A DNA stretch of 64,000 nt, taken from assembly GCA_039000515.1 (NCBI GenBank), contig JBCFYV010000012.1:83802193-83866192 (forward strand), written 5' to 3'. Below, piece after piece: positions 10,941-21,695 of the stretch. A program made the position numbers and the translations under genes. Origin of the DNA: Timema cristinae (lineage: Eukaryota; Arthropoda; Insecta; Phasmatodea; Timematidae). Position 1 is the first letter of the stretch, and every line of letters begins with the position of its first letter. The notes beneath the pieces are model-generated. The model was not told the origin of the DNA and ran no database searches. It was given only the letters and a program-made list of their open reading frames with translations.

Positions 10941-11313
10941 GGTGAGGGTGTAGGGCACGCAAGGAAAGGTCTCGGTTTTTGCAGTTTTTATAGCATTTTT
11001 TTTAATATACCAAATATTGCTTAAGTATACACAAGGAGTTTAATTTTATTCACATAGTGACCTCAACAGATTTTGAATATCTGTCAAGGATGTCCTAGAA
11101 TTTAATGATAACTTTTCCTCTTCTTTTAAAAAGTTTGTCATCTAATGCCGGTGTGCCCAAGATAGATATTTAAGAACTGTTGAAGTCACCATGTGAAAGA
11201 AATTTAACACTATGTTTCTACTGGAGCAATATTTTATTCATTATGAGAAAAATATTTTTTCTATAAGAACTGCAAAATTACCGGCCCTTTCTCACGTTCC
11301 CTTCATCCCCACC
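10941..11313. mobile_element. TTAA-type MITE, copy 1
   Basis: It begins after ttaa (10937-10940) with ggtgagggt and ends with cccttcatccccacc; the right-hand TTAA has decayed to cgaa. Internal blocks tttttgcagtttttatagca, aatattgctt, cacatagtgacctcaacag and their inverted counterparts match the copies at 47527, 48762 and 58196. The TTAA target points to the piggyBac or Kolobok type. Confidence 0.75.
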
Positions 11314-11317
11314 CGAA

Positions 11318-11830
11318 CTCATAATACCTGCATATAAGGTTTCATACCAGGTGGGCCGGAAAATAATTTGGGGGATGTCTCATCGCTCTAGCAAATAGAT
11401 TGTGGAATACATGGATACACGAATATAGATAAGTAAGATAACAAAGATGGGAGCTCTTCTCGAAGCAGGCACAAGTTATTTTTGATTGCCCCTTGTTTTT
11501 GCCACGACATGGTTATGTTCCCACGGTGCTTGTCAACAAGTGATGAGTTCCGTTTCTGAGAAAAAAAAGTTATTCGTGCGCGCATGACAGAATAAACCAA
11601 GGAAAATTCAGATCTCAACTCATGTTTCTTGCGATCATTGCTCTAAAACTTTAGGGGAAGAAAGAGCAAGTGTCTGGGAGACTTACGGGCATTTTTTTAA
11701 TGTATGAAGTATTCCGGGCTATCATCACCTTGAGACCTCTTGAATATAGGACACCAAATTATATGTTGTGTTCTGGCTGATAATTATTGCAGGACCATAG
11801 GAAGAACCTGTTAAATAATAAGATTAATAA
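11318..11830. other. Unique spacer
   Basis: It holds a 76-codon minus-strand ORF (11388-11618) without recognisable domains. Nothing else is seen. Confidence 0.3.
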
Positions 11831-11834
11831 ATGT

Positions 11835-12095
11835 GGGGTGCGATAAGGTATCAGTTTCGTCTGGCCTGGTTTTTCAGTTAGGGTAAAATTGTAGCTCGAA
11901 TCCCAATCAGGTGTACTGATGTCACTACTCCTACCCCTCTTACCACCACCCACCTCCCACCATATAGTTGATCACTCTTACTCCATGTGAATTCGGGTAA
12001 ATTTCCTTTTAAATTATACCTTCCTTATCCGTATCTCATTAATGTAAATATTCGGATGACTCGAACAGGTAGTAAGACGTGTTGCAAAGAAAATT
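11835..12095 (+). repeat. SINE-A copy
   Basis: Head with cagtttcgtctggcctgg, B-box-like gctcgaatccca, then accttccttatccgtatctc and the tail caggtagtaagacgtgttgc. Confidence 0.8.
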
Positions 12096-12720
12096 ACCCA
12101 ACATTGCCCAAGGTTCGCTATTGGTCTTGTAGCTGCAAAACCATATATCATAATATCAACTGTGACAAATATTGAACAAGTGTTATGCTGTCAGGTGTAT
12201 GTATATATCTAGTGACTTATTGGAGTGTCGGATAAGTAAGCGTATTGCTATGTTGGCTCCTGAATCGCACAGCCCCGGCGGGGCAAGGACGCAACCCGTC
12301 ACACGAGAATGCTATGCACGTGGCCTACACATCTATCTCACGGCGCTTACCAGAGCTTATTACAGCGCGTTCATCCAAGGTCTCGTCTCCCATTCCTTCA
12401 ATGACAATCTTGGTCGTTTGCACCTGGGATGTACATGGACTTGTGCAAGGATGGTCAAATTATCAGTGCTCTCTACTCTGAATGCCAGTTTGGCGCAGTT
12501 CCTTTGATTCGTCTTCTTGAGACAGTGACAGAGAATTAAAGCCAGACGAGGGGAGGGAGGGGGCTATTACATTAGTGGTCGGTCTTCATTAACAAACTAT
12601 ATTATAAAGAGGAGCAGCATGGATAGAATAATTAGTGTAAGTACTGGTAAACTGTGTTTTCAACTAAATAGCATAAGGGTATAATACAAAATGAGTTAAT
12701 GTATAAAATATCACCACCCG
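12096..12720. other. Unique spacer, GC-richer at 12240-12500
   Basis: Two overlapping plus-strand ORFs (111 and 78 codons) cover the GC-richer part, but neither has a recognisable domain, good start context or splice signals. The segment may be an unrecognised exon or regulatory DNA. Confidence 0.3.
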
Positions 12721-12724
12721 CACC

Positions 12725-12870
12725 TTTGAGCACACGGACTAAATGTCAGGCTCATCCTGTCTTATTTTCCGATAACGAGGAGGTGGGTTTCTAGTCCCAG
12801 ATTGGTGGACTGTGAAGGCTAACATTTTACTAAATGGTTTCCCACTCTACCTCCACGTAAATGAGGATTT
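12725..12870 (+). repeat. SINE-A 5' part
   Basis: cggactaaatgtcaggctca, cgataacgaggaggtgggtt and aaatggtttcccactctacc match the SINE-A head and middle; the 3' tail is missing. Confidence 0.65.
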
Positions 12871-13077
12871 TATTTTAAGGGCGTTGAAGAGGTCAAAAAT
12901 GGTCCCACGTCAGGTTCACATTATGGAGGGAGAACCACTATCAGTACATACCAAACCGTAATTCGTTCCCCGACCTCCTAGTTATCCATCAGCCAGTTAG
13001 TCAACATTAAATTGACATTTAGTTCGCGTACCCACCGGCATGGGTGAACATACTCTTAACAACCATTAAATCCCCTT
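12871..13077. other. SINE-related debris
   Basis: The stretch resembles the sequence around 32820-32900 in reverse (propelled by shared SINE-A heads) but has no clear boundaries. Confidence 0.3.
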
Positions 13078-13305
13078 CGGTGGTCACATGGTTTAACGCG
13101 TAGTTCTCGTGGTAGACTTTGTTGCCAGTGAAGGGAAGATCGGGAAACTAATCACGGTTGGATTTTCCGATAGTTTTTTTCCTAAATGGTTTCCTACTTT
13201 TCCTCCACTCAAATTCTGGTAAATTTCCTATCAAATAATACCTTCCTTATTACTATTCCAATCGCGTATATATCCATCCCATAGACTAGCGGGGGAAAAG
13301 CTTTT
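13078..13305 (+). repeat. SINE-A copy, diverged
   Basis: ggtggtcacatggtttaacg at the head, then cctaaatggtttcctacttt, cctccactcaaattctgg and accttccttattac. Confidence 0.7.
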
Positions 13306-13779
13306 GAAAATCACAACAATTAAATAGTATGAGTCACAAGTTATGAAGTAGTTGCTGTCCCAACAAATGCTCAATAGCAACAACAAACACTAAATATATT
13401 TGATCAAACCTATTTATTTTAATTATAGTAATTTAATTGTCTTAATATTCTTGTGGGTGATTCATAACAAACTTTCTTCTTATGGAATACATTCACGTTT
13501 TGATGAACATTTAACAATTATAATCCATGTAATTGATACTTGATAATGTTTTATCATAAATATTTTTTAGCTTTGATAGTTTGATAGTTGTTAGTTGATA
13601 TTAACAGTATAGAGACAACCAAAACATCACAATTGCAATTTATTAACAGTACAGATAAATCTAGAGTAGAATTCATACAATTTGATTAAGGATAGTGGGA
13701 AAACAAAATGCAACACGATTCTAGCCTACAGCCACTCCAACAACTCGTGGTGGTATACTATTGAGTATGTGATACTACA
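13306..13779. other. AT-rich spacer
   Basis: No coding or repeat signal was recognised. Confidence 0.35.
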
Positions 13780-14120
13780 AGGTGACCATAAAGCCTGGAA
13801 ACATAGGCTAGACGAGGAGGCTCTAGACCATCGAACGGAAACATGCGATTAGTTCAAACGTCTCCAAAGTTTCTCTTCTGTTCAGTGATGAAGCTAATTT
13901 GTATGTGGACAGGTAGGTAAATAGATAAAACATGCGCAAGACAATCCTCACTGAATCGCCCTTACTAAAGAGCAAAGAGCACCCAAGGTGGTGGTTTGGT
14001 GTGGGCTGAGGCGGGAATATCTCTTAGGGCCATTTTATGTATTTAAAACACGTATAAGCATGTATATGTGCCAATATTTATATATTTGAATATTATGTGT
14101 CCTGACTTTGTGGCTACTCT
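13780..14120 (+). pseudogene. Tc1/mariner-like (IS630-type) transposase fragment, decayed
   Basis: In one frame, tctcttctgttcagtgatga reads SLLFSDEANLYVDR, stop, VNR, stop, NMRKTILTE. A neighbouring frame continues ALTKEQRAPKVVVWCGLRRE and YLLGPFYVFKT. FSDE followed by a VNRxN block and a xVxVWxGLxxxxxxGPFxF block is the order seen around the second catalytic Asp of Tc1-like DDE transposases. Several stops and frameshifts break it. No inverted ends were found around it. Confidence 0.55.
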
Positions 14121-15394
14121 GCATATTGTTTATTATTATATAAACCGTAAAGCGTATTTTCCACCGCATATAGAGCTAGACTTTTTTTTTAAATGACACA
14201 CTCCACTTTCTTGACTTAGGTCAAGGCCTGTGTTAGGAGACAGGAGTAGGATTTTGCTATAAAGAAACTTTTAGAAAATACAAATCTATTTATTTATGGT
14301 CAACACTGATGACATTTTAATATATTATTTGAATTATTCATAGTTAATGGTAGTATTCTTCAAAAGTGACAGTTGCAGATATCATGACTTTATATATAAA
14401 GTTGTGAAAGTAGATCTAGCAACTTTTTCATAGCTCTCAGAGAAGGTTCTTTCAATGAAAATTGTTATACACAAGAATCTATAACGGAGGATGGTATTAC
14501 AACATTTTATAGTTTAGACGTGTTTTGTTTTACTATAAATACTGAGCTTTCATTAATAATTTTGTATTAATTTTCTAACTTACCCTATTGCCTGTTAAGA
14601 ATTGATTGGTTTATGAGATACATTATACTATAATGTGATTTAGGTACTTGTAATATAGGCTGTAGCCTATACTATACATGCTTCTTTAACACACAATAGA
14701 AAATAAATAGGCTAATATAATTGATATCGGAGATATAATATTTCAATTGCTAAATTTGTTAAAATGTTGTGATAAATAGTACATTTTAAAAGTAAAATAC
14801 TAAAAGGTTTTTTTTATTATTAGGATAAATTTGGTCAATTAAGTTTGAATCATGCAGGAATTGGCTAATTATTAATTGCGTAATAGAAAAATTCATAGAT
14901 CCTAGCGAGACATGTCAATTATTTAATTCTCAGAATGGAATTTCACTTTACTGTGAACAAACTATTTTTAAAAAAAACACCTTCTAGAAAATATTGCCTT
15001 TTCAGCTTTCTCATTTTTCTTCCTAGAGCCCCCTTTTCTTCCAACGCCCCATCTTGAAATAATTTCGGAATACTGCCACCTGAACCATTGATAATCTAAC
15101 ACAACCACACCACGACAGTAATTAGTTTTATGAGTTTTTCAAATTGCTATCGAAGACAACAAACAACAACAAAATGAAATAGTGATAAGTAGACAGGTGC
15201 ACAGGTACAGGGCCCAGGACGAAAAGACCCTGAAATGGAACTGACAAAAAAAATTTATCAAATATAGTTTCAAATTTTAATTTCGACACCGTGCTCTGTG
15301 GTTCAAATGTCAATGAACTGCTTGTGTCGAGTGAGCCCAAGATGATTTAGCAAGTTAAAATTAGCTAAGAATTGTTTTCATTTAATTGATACAT
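14121..15394. other. AT-rich spacer with one dispersed-repeat fragment
   Basis: About 14340-14470 matches 56695-56820 (shared blocks gacagttgcagat, gaaagtagatctag and tcataga/ttatagctctcaga-type sequence). The rest is AT-rich; the 70-codon minus-strand ORF at 15128-15340 has no recognisable domain. Confidence 0.4.
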
Positions 15395-15635
15395 TTAACG
15401 TGTACTTTCTGGATTAAGTGATTATATTGGTACACGACTTATAAACTAACTTATATCTAGAACAGACACAACATACAGTTCCCAGACATTAATTCATTAC
15501 TGTGAAAGGGGAAACCCCCATTTCACAAATGAAACCTTTTTCTGCCATGCCAGGAATCGAACACGGGAATCTTAGCTCACTAGACAGACATGCTACCAAC
15601 TGAGATAAGATGTCGGACATGAATTAATCAAGATT
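15395..15635 (-). repeat. SINE-C copy, reverse
   Basis: It reads aacgtgtactttct, cgacttataaactaac, tgtgaaaggggaaacccc, then ccaggaatcgaacacggg (reversed B box) and accaactgagataagatgtc (reversed tRNA-like 5' end). Sense copies lie at 29207 and 30395. Confidence 0.85.
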
Positions 15636-15854
15636 GACTACCAGATAAGAAAGATTACTATCCAAAGTTTCCATAGTTTCGATACAACATAATATCATTA
15701 AATATATTAATTATATTGGTGTAATCAATGAATTTGCTGAATTGAAAGTAGAAAATGTGCAATTAAAATAACTATTTGCATTTATAAATACGTTTGATAT
15801 TATGCATTTCTTGTGTAAATTAAAATTATTTATAAACAATTGTATCATCCGCTT

Positions 15855-16092
15855 AGTTGACCGTATGCTCTAACTCTCGTGTTAGACTAGACTGCTGAAG
15901 AGGGGGAGATCAAGATTCAATCCCGGTCGAGTACCACTGAGGGTGGTTTTTCCTAAATGGTTTTCCACTCTCCCTCCACAGAAATGTGGGTGCACTTCCT
16001 CTAAATTAAACCTTACTAGCACATTAGTGTTATTAGTATATAGGTGTCAGCCAAACGGGTAGTAAAACGCAATGCTAAAAAAAAAAATTGTA
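15855..16092 (+). repeat. SINE-A copy, full length
   Basis: Head gttgaccgtatgctc, B-box-like gattcaatcccggtcg, gagggtggtttttcctaaat, ttccactctccctccacaga and tail acgggtagtaaaacgcaatg followed by poly(A). Confidence 0.85.
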
Positions 16093-16354
16093 ATTTATTA
16101 CTATCCCTCACACCAAAAAAATTAAGTGGCCGAAGATAGACCGTTGCACAGGACACATGAAAACCTACAGTAGTTACGGCACTGGCAGGAAGAAAAGCTC
16201 GACCTTTTCTCTGTGGTTTAACCATAAAAAAAATCCCTCTGAAAATAAATTAGCTGGATTGTCAATTAATTAAGAAATGTGAGTTTTTAGATCTTGCCAT
16301 GAAGAGAATAGAGTAACATTTCCCGCTAAAGATGGCACCACACTTGACCAAAGA
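16093..16354. other. Unique spacer
   Basis: Nothing recognised except a 69-codon minus-strand ORF that overlaps the SINE tail. Confidence 0.3.
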
Positions 16355-16356
16355 TA

Positions 16357-16590
16357 CAGTAGCCCCATGACTTCTTTGGTGCTGACTGACAGTTCACAGC
16401 TGACACCGATGGCTTTGAAAAGTTACCAGACCAAATGATGTATCCCTACGCCGAACCATATGATCTGTAAAAGCATGTGTTTAGCAGCTGTCACTTCTGA
16501 TAGTCAAAATTTAGGTATATATCTAAATGTTGACTGTCAGAAGTCAGCTGTGAGCTGTCAGTCAGCACCAAAGAAGCCATGCGGCTACTG
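16357..16590. mobile_element. Palindromic MITE with TA target, copy 1
   Basis: The left end cagtagccccatgacttctt and the right end (reverse complement cagtagccgcatggcttctt) form a long inverted repeat that continues through ggtgctgactgacag. TA flanks both sides. Two further copies lie at 60501 and 63940. A TA duplication suggests the Tc1/mariner type. No transposase is present. Confidence 0.85.
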
Positions 16591-16739
16591 TACGTTGCGT
16601 ATTCTCGGCGACGGAATGCTGATACATTTACGTTAGTCCATGGAGCGTACTGCGTCAATTCGTCAACATGAGCCTTTGCTCGGTTTTGAATGGCCAATAA
16701 TCCGTTGGTTGGCGAAATTGGTCACATGGCAGCTACGGG

Positions 16740-17265
16740 TTTTCAAGTGTGAGGCGCCACACCGACGGACTTTTGGCCGGACCGATTCAGGTAGTTGAGC
16801 CCGAGCATTCCTACCAGCACAATGCTTTCTTAAGATTTGTGTCATTCTTTTTAATATGTTCTTTCATTTACACTTGGAGTTCATCAAAGGTTTTTCGAGA
16901 CATGCAATAATATAGAAACAAATTGTCCTCATAGCTTCTTGTTCTATATACAAGCAATTAAACTGCCCAGCGGATATTATTCGATATTTAATTGATGAAT
17001 CTATCTTGCTGTAATGTTTCGTATACGAATCATTAATTATTTTATATGCCTTCATCGTGACGAACCAGTATAATGCCAGTGAAGTGACTGAATTGAATGC
17101 TGTCCTATCTATGGCGGGAAAAACATATGCCCCGGATCTTCCTCTGTGGTGTGTCTGAGTCAACAACTGCGGATGATCCGTTGTCGTGAATGAGCTACCT
17201 TTTTTTTTTATATTGTTGAAAAATGGCTCTCGCATTTGCTGTCTCTCTTACCCACCAAAATGACC
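16740..17265 (-). pseudogene. Possible Harbinger-type transposase N-terminal fragment
   Basis: Reading the minus strand, 17212-17265 gives SFWWVRETANARAIFQQY. Further on, 16868-16945 gives YEDNLFLYYCMSRKTFDELQ and, after one stop, HIKKNDTNLKKAL. The order W-V-R...A-R, then (F/L)xxYxxMSxxTFDEL, then Ix(K/E)xDTNxRKA, is what I recall from the non-catalytic start of PIF/Harbinger transposases. Stops and frame changes interrupt it and the catalytic domain is absent. The match is partial, so the assignment is tentative. Confidence 0.4.
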
Positions 17266-17400
17266 TCTTGTAGTAGCTGATTCTTTTTAGTTTGTTATAA
17301 ATTTCAGTGAAGAAATCTATCGGACCAAATCCACACCTCATGTATAAAGAAAGTTCCATAAGACCAATGTTATTTTTAAAAGATTTGTACTTTCTCAAAT

Positions 17401-17579
17401 AAAGGCGCTTATAAAATCTAAAATATCAAAGCTGTGTCGCTGTAAAAATTAACAAACTTAGCTAGATGTATTTAATTCAAAATAAAGTTGAGCTTTTTTA
17501 TCTAAGTAAAATGGTTTGTTTGAAAATAATATTTTATTATCAGCATGCGTAGGTCTAAAGAACCCTTTTCTACAATTCT
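17401..17579. other. AT-rich spacer
   Basis: No feature recognised. Confidence 0.3.
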
Positions 17580-17655
17580 ACAACCTTATTTCTTTCTTCC
17601 TCATCATTAATTTAATTAAAAGCTTATATCAAGACAGAGTAGTAAGGCGTGGAGT
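17580..17655 (+). repeat. SINE-A 3' tail fragment
   Basis: tttctttcttcctcatcatt and gagtagtaaggcgtggagt match the SINE-A tail. Confidence 0.5.
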
Positions 17656-17679
17656 AAACAGACCTCACCCTTATCCTTA

Positions 17680-17980
17680 CTAAACTAAGGATGAAACATT
17701 GGATCCACCCCCCAGTAGATGCAATGATGAAATATTGCCTCCCCCCCTAATTGGATTGGGTTGGACGGTTAAGCTGGGAGATGACGACACTCTATGGTCT
17801 CGCCCCCTCTTCCCTCCTTTTACCGCATACTCCCGAGAGAAGACTGGTCCAAGCTGGCACGAGGCTAGGCTAGGCCGAGTACCGTTAAATCGTTGTGCAT
17901 ACTGAGAGGGTGTGACGCCCAAAGCCGGCCGCGCCGGCCGCTTCAAGGACCTTCTCTGATGCCCCATGCACAAGGGAGAT
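17680..17980. other. GC-rich unique segment with a 9-bp tandem duplication
   Basis: GC content is clearly above the surroundings. At 17924-17941 gccggccgc is repeated twice head to tail. ORFs of 97 codons (minus) and 68 codons (plus) overlap with no domain; the high GC explains their openness. It could be a CpG-rich regulatory segment. Confidence 0.35.
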
Positions 17981-18089
17981 TATTTCATAATTAAATGAGT
18001 AGATAAACTTGTGCTAAAACAATGGTGGCCATCATCACAAAATATTTCAACAAAGTTGCAACTAAAAGATAAACGACGCGTATTTCCAC

Positions 18090-18300
18090 GGTATTTGTGT
18101 TCAAACTGAAACATATATCTAACCTTCCTCAAACAAATAAAGGCATTTTTTTATCATTAAAGATCACAGTAAAATATTCGAAGACAATTAAGGATTGTTT
18201 AAGTGATTTTGAAGTTACTGAGATGCCATCCCTATGATAAATATAGTAGTGTCAGGGTATTTACCTCCAAGGCGGCCCCTTCAGGCGTGGATAAAATATA
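18090..18300 (+). repeat. Dispersed family I, copy 1
   Basis: cttcctcaaacaaataaa, a poly(T) tract, attcgaagacaattaagga and the block cagggtatttacctccaagg match 32305-32465 in the same order. Confidence 0.6.
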
Positions 18301-18454
18301 GCTCTCAATTCCATAAAATTTGAAACACTAGCCCATGAGACGATCCATTATATTGGAAAACAACCAACTTGGCTCAGATGGACAGATTTTTCTGAAAATG
18401 TATTTTTAAATCCTCGCCATGCTGAGGTTTGGTTTGTTCCGCAGTATAAAAGAC

Positions 18455-19075
18455 TACTTCGTTGAAAACAATGCGACACTGACTATAATGTTTGGTATTG
18501 ACGTCACGTCGGTTACTAAGAAGCGTTGCTATGGGCACAAATAGGTCGTTGAAAACAATGTGACACTGACTATAATGTTTGGTCTTAACGTTGCTATGGG
18601 CACAAATAGGTCGTTGAAAATAATGTGACACTGACTATAATGTTTGGTCTTAACGTTGCTATGGTTACAAATAGGTTGTTGAAAACAATGTGACACTGAC
18701 TATAATGTTTGGTCTTAACGTTGCTATGGGCACAAATAGGTTGTTGAAAACAATGTGACACTGACTATAATGTTTGGTCTTTAACGTTGCTATGGGCACA
18801 AATAGGTTGTTGAAAACAATGTGACACTGACTATAATGTTTGGTCTTAACGTTGCTATGGGCACAAATAGGTTTGTTGAAAACAATGTGACACTGACTAT
18901 AATGTTTGGTCTTAACGTTGCTATGGCACAAATAGGTTGTTGAAAACAATGTGACACTGACTATAATGTTTGGTCTTAACGTTGCTATGGGCACAATTAG
19001 GTTGTTGAAAACAATGTGACACTAACTATAATATTTGCCTGGACGTCGCGTCGGTTGCTAAGAAGCGTTGCTATG
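18455..19075 (+). repeat. 65-bp minisatellite, about 9 units, with longer units at both ends
   Basis: ataggt(c/t)gtt recurs at 18541, 18606, 18671 and 18736, an exact 65-bp period. Each unit contains gacactgactataatgtttg and cgttgctatgggcacaaa. The first and last units carry an extra segment, gacgtcacgtcggttactaa at 18500 and a near-identical gacgtcgcgtcggttgctaa near 19043, absent from the inner units. Confidence 0.95.
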
Positions 19076-19263
19076 TAGTACATAACCTGATCAGGTTAAA
19101 ACTCACACTTTCACACAGTAAGATGTATCACTACAAACTAGCGACGGTATTGCAGGTGCTTAACGTAATAATTGTGATGTTTAGGGTCTAAGTCCACAAT
19201 TATAGTGAGCTTCCAATCACTCTTTTCCAATACACTTGCTATCACGTCAAGATTAAATTGTCG

Positions 19264-19425
19264 ATCCTGTTTGGTATCGAACCTGCCAAAGTACTAAGCC
19301 TAAGGTCCCGGGTTCGATTCCCGTATCCAAGTATCATTTTTCAATTTTTAGAAATTAAAGGTGTGTTGATCGTCGTCTGAACCACATCAAGCTTGCCCAC
19401 GACTGAGGTGGTTCCTGTTTTTAAA
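19264..19425 (+). repeat. SINE-E copy
   Basis: ggtcccgggttcgattcccg is an excellent B box, followed by tatccaagtatcatttttca and atttttagaaattaaag. No tRNA fold is complete upstream. Confidence 0.7.
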
Positions 19426-19635
19426 CTATGGATTGAATTAATTGGTACTTTAATTCGGAATATGTATTATTACTGACACGGTGTTTGTTGACGAACGCGT
19501 TAAGGTCTTTTCCGAACATTTATTGCAACCACGGGGGGAGGGGAGTTGTTATATATTCTTACTTACTAAAACACAATATTTCTTCTATCTTTGACACATG
19601 GAATAGAGGAGTGTACTTTATTATTATTCTATCCT

Positions 19636-20034
19636 CTATTTGCAATGAAAAAATATTACTATACTCAAATTAGTAAGTTTATCCTCCACGCAATAAGGAT
19701 AATATAAAGAATGTATTCTTGTTACTAGTGTCAATCCTTCATGGTTTAAGATAATGGGATCACTTCCTGGTGTAACTTGCACTGTTAGCCGAGAACACTC
19801 TCGATGTTTGTGTCCGTCAACATGCCCGCCGCCATCTTGTCCCAGATAGCTCCCCCCAACACGCAGTTGTTGTGACCGGCGAGTACTCCTCCAAACGATA
19901 GTAAAACCAAGCCTACACGTCCTCTCTGGGAGGTTAGTATTAGTTGGGGTCAATGTGTTTGTTGGCTGACTGTCGATTCTAACGGTATGTCTCCCTCCTA
20001 CACTGCGCGCGTGCGCAATACCACGCAAACACAC
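19636..20034 (-). CDS. 132-codon ORF in a promoter-like segment, unrecognised
   Basis: This is the longest non-repetitive ORF in the window, starting MCLRGIAHARS. It is arginine- and threonine-rich early and becomes hydrophobic at the end, with no domain, signal peptide or repeat I recognise. Its first half lies in a GC-richer block with promoter-type motifs, so it may simply be open because of composition. No splice signals or poly(A) site support it. Low confidence as a gene. Confidence 0.15.
   Translation of the reverse strand: MCLRGIAHARSVGGRHTVRIDSQPTNTLTPTNTNLPERTCRLGFTIVWRSTRRSQQLRVGGSYLGQDGGGHVDGHKHRECSRLTVQVTPGSDPIILNHEGLTLVTRIHSLYYPYCVEDKLTNLSIVIFFHCK
19828..19839 (+). promoter_or_regulatory. 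YY1/Pho-type motif GCCGCCATCTTG
   Basis: The twelve bases match the strong YY1 promoter-type consensus exactly. They lie in a GC-richer block (19800-20060) that also has an NRF1-like site. Binding is inferred from the sequence only. Confidence 0.4.
20004..20017. promoter_or_regulatory. NRF1-like motif TGCGCGCGTGCGCA
   Basis: Two TGCGC half-sites in inverted orientation resemble the NRF1 palindrome but with a longer centre. It is 165 bp from the YY1-type motif. Confidence 0.35.
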
Positions 20035-20103
20035 GTCATCGCGAGGAAATGTATCTGCGGGAATTATGGAATGGTACTGGCAAGCGCTAGGTACGGATTA
20101 GGT

Positions 20104-20365
20104 AAGTTTTGGTCCACAGACCTGTGTCAACAGTGACAAACTTGACTGCTAGGAAATAATTATGTTGCAATCAGGGTCTTACCCCACCTCAAGTTCATAG
20201 AGTTCAGATGAAGACAAGGCTTTGTCTGCAGACCAGTGTCAACAGCAACCATCTTGACTGCTAGGAAATATGATGCAATCAGGGTCTTACCCCACCTCAA
20301 GTTCAGAGAGCTTATATGAAGACAAGGTTTGGTCTGCAGACATGTATCAAAAGCGAACCACTTGA
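20104..20365 (+). repeat. Tandem repeat of about 113 bp, 2.3 units
   Basis: gaccagtgtcaacag-type sequence, cttgactgctaggaaata, gcaatcagggtcttacccca and cctcaagttca recur at about 20110, 20225 and 20335. Confidence 0.9.
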
Positions 20366-20611
20366 CTGCTTTTATATCCTAATTTAATATGCACAGCAAA
20401 ATTTTTCGTATTCTTTCTCTTCTTTAGTCAACAACGTAAAGGTTGGTTTAATGTGATTTATATCCATATGGAACTGGGTTGGTTAGTGCTTCCAGCACCA
20501 TCTAGTAGAAATCCCATGTACCAGGGGGATTCAGGAAGAGTGGTTGGTTCCCCATTGCCTTCCATATTTAATTTCTATGTGTAAGCTCAAAAGGGCCTAC
20601 ACCAAATTCGC
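20366..20611. other. Unique spacer
   Basis: No feature recognised. Confidence 0.3.
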
Positions 20612-20812
20612 AAGACAGGTATTTTCACATACCTTCCAGTTTTTTTTTACATGTTACAATCGACACGGGATTGACGACTTTACTTCCCTTCCAAGTGGAA
20701 GTTGTGTTTCGGATTTGTATCACTCAATAAAAATCCGTTGATCTCGACTGTGTTTGAACCCACCAACATTGATTCCTGAGGCGAGCACTTTACCCCAAGA
20801 CCACAAAGGTTG
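20612..20812 (-). repeat. SINE-D copy, reverse
   Basis: aggtattttcacataccttc, gacgactttacttccctt, gttgatctcgactgtgtttg, gaacccacca (reversed B box) and ttaccccaagaccacaaagg match 25449-25655 block for block. Confidence 0.8.
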
Positions 20813-20879
20813 ACCTTTCTTTACTATGCACAACAAAATAATTCCTAACCTTATGCCCCATAAATACAGCTGATGTTTT

Positions 20880-21450
20880 CTTACTTAATTCAGTACGGTA
20901 CAAGTCAAGTTTTACCATGTGGCCAGCTAATTATCACGGCGACTAATGTAGTTATCACGGGAGCTTGTAGGTAATTTGAAAGTAGCACAGGTCATTGTTA
21001 TTTTGCGATGTTTAAGTACAAATTCATCACGGATACACAGAAGAGATTATATTAATATCTATTAAATGTATGTGTTTTGGAAAAAAAAACTTGGTGGGAA
21101 GTGATTTAATTTGAATATGTTTTAGAAAATATCCTAGAGTATTTCAACATATACATATACATTAAACTTTCAATCCATACAAACACAGACAATTTTCTGA
21201 AAATAGATTTATTTAATTTGTTTTGTTAACTATTCACATAACCAGGATGAAAACAATGACCGTGGGAATACACGTCGGATATTTCATTGTAACTCATTCG
21301 CTGGGATATTTTGTGGTAGTGGCTAAGATTATTTTACTACAAGTTTCAAGACTGGCTAGAGTAGCATCTACTCTCGTATGTATGGAGTGTTAAGACAAGC
21401 TCTATCATATACGGTGAAAATTATTTACCAGATAAATACTATCTAACGCA
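20880..21450. repeat. Dispersed family G, copy 1
   Basis: It shares ordered blocks with 35870-36320 and 51990-52510: an atcacggcgactaa segment, tttaagtacaaattcatcac, acacagaagagatta, ttaaactttcaatcc, acaattttctga and attttgtggtagtggc. No ends or target duplication were resolved. Confidence 0.6.
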
Positions 21451-21594
21451 TGCTTGAGATCAATAAAATACTGTACTCGCATTTTAATAGTTGCATGTAC
21501 AACGATTCTTACTAAGCATCAGGGATATCCGTGATAATGTGGTATAATAATAAAGAAGGTAGAATTTAGAGAACATTTAGAGTTGATTGAATTT

Positions 21595-21695
21595 GTGTTG
21601 AAGGAGAGTGGAAAATAATATACGAAAAATCCATCCTCAGTGAAATTCAGCTTAGATTCGACCACCAACATCCTCATCACGGGCAAAACATACGA
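21595..21695 (-). repeat. SINE-A fragment, reverse
   Basis: gaaggagagtggaaaataat and aaaaatccatcctcagtg match the middle of SINE-A in reverse. Confidence 0.6.

Noticed and set aside
12172..12507. 111-codon plus ORF
   Set aside because: Overlaps a second ORF in another frame; GC-richer sequence and no recognisable domain or signals.
19264..19340. Possible tRNA gene from a very good B box
   Set aside because: No complete cloverleaf; the same downstream sequence recurs in SINE-E copies.
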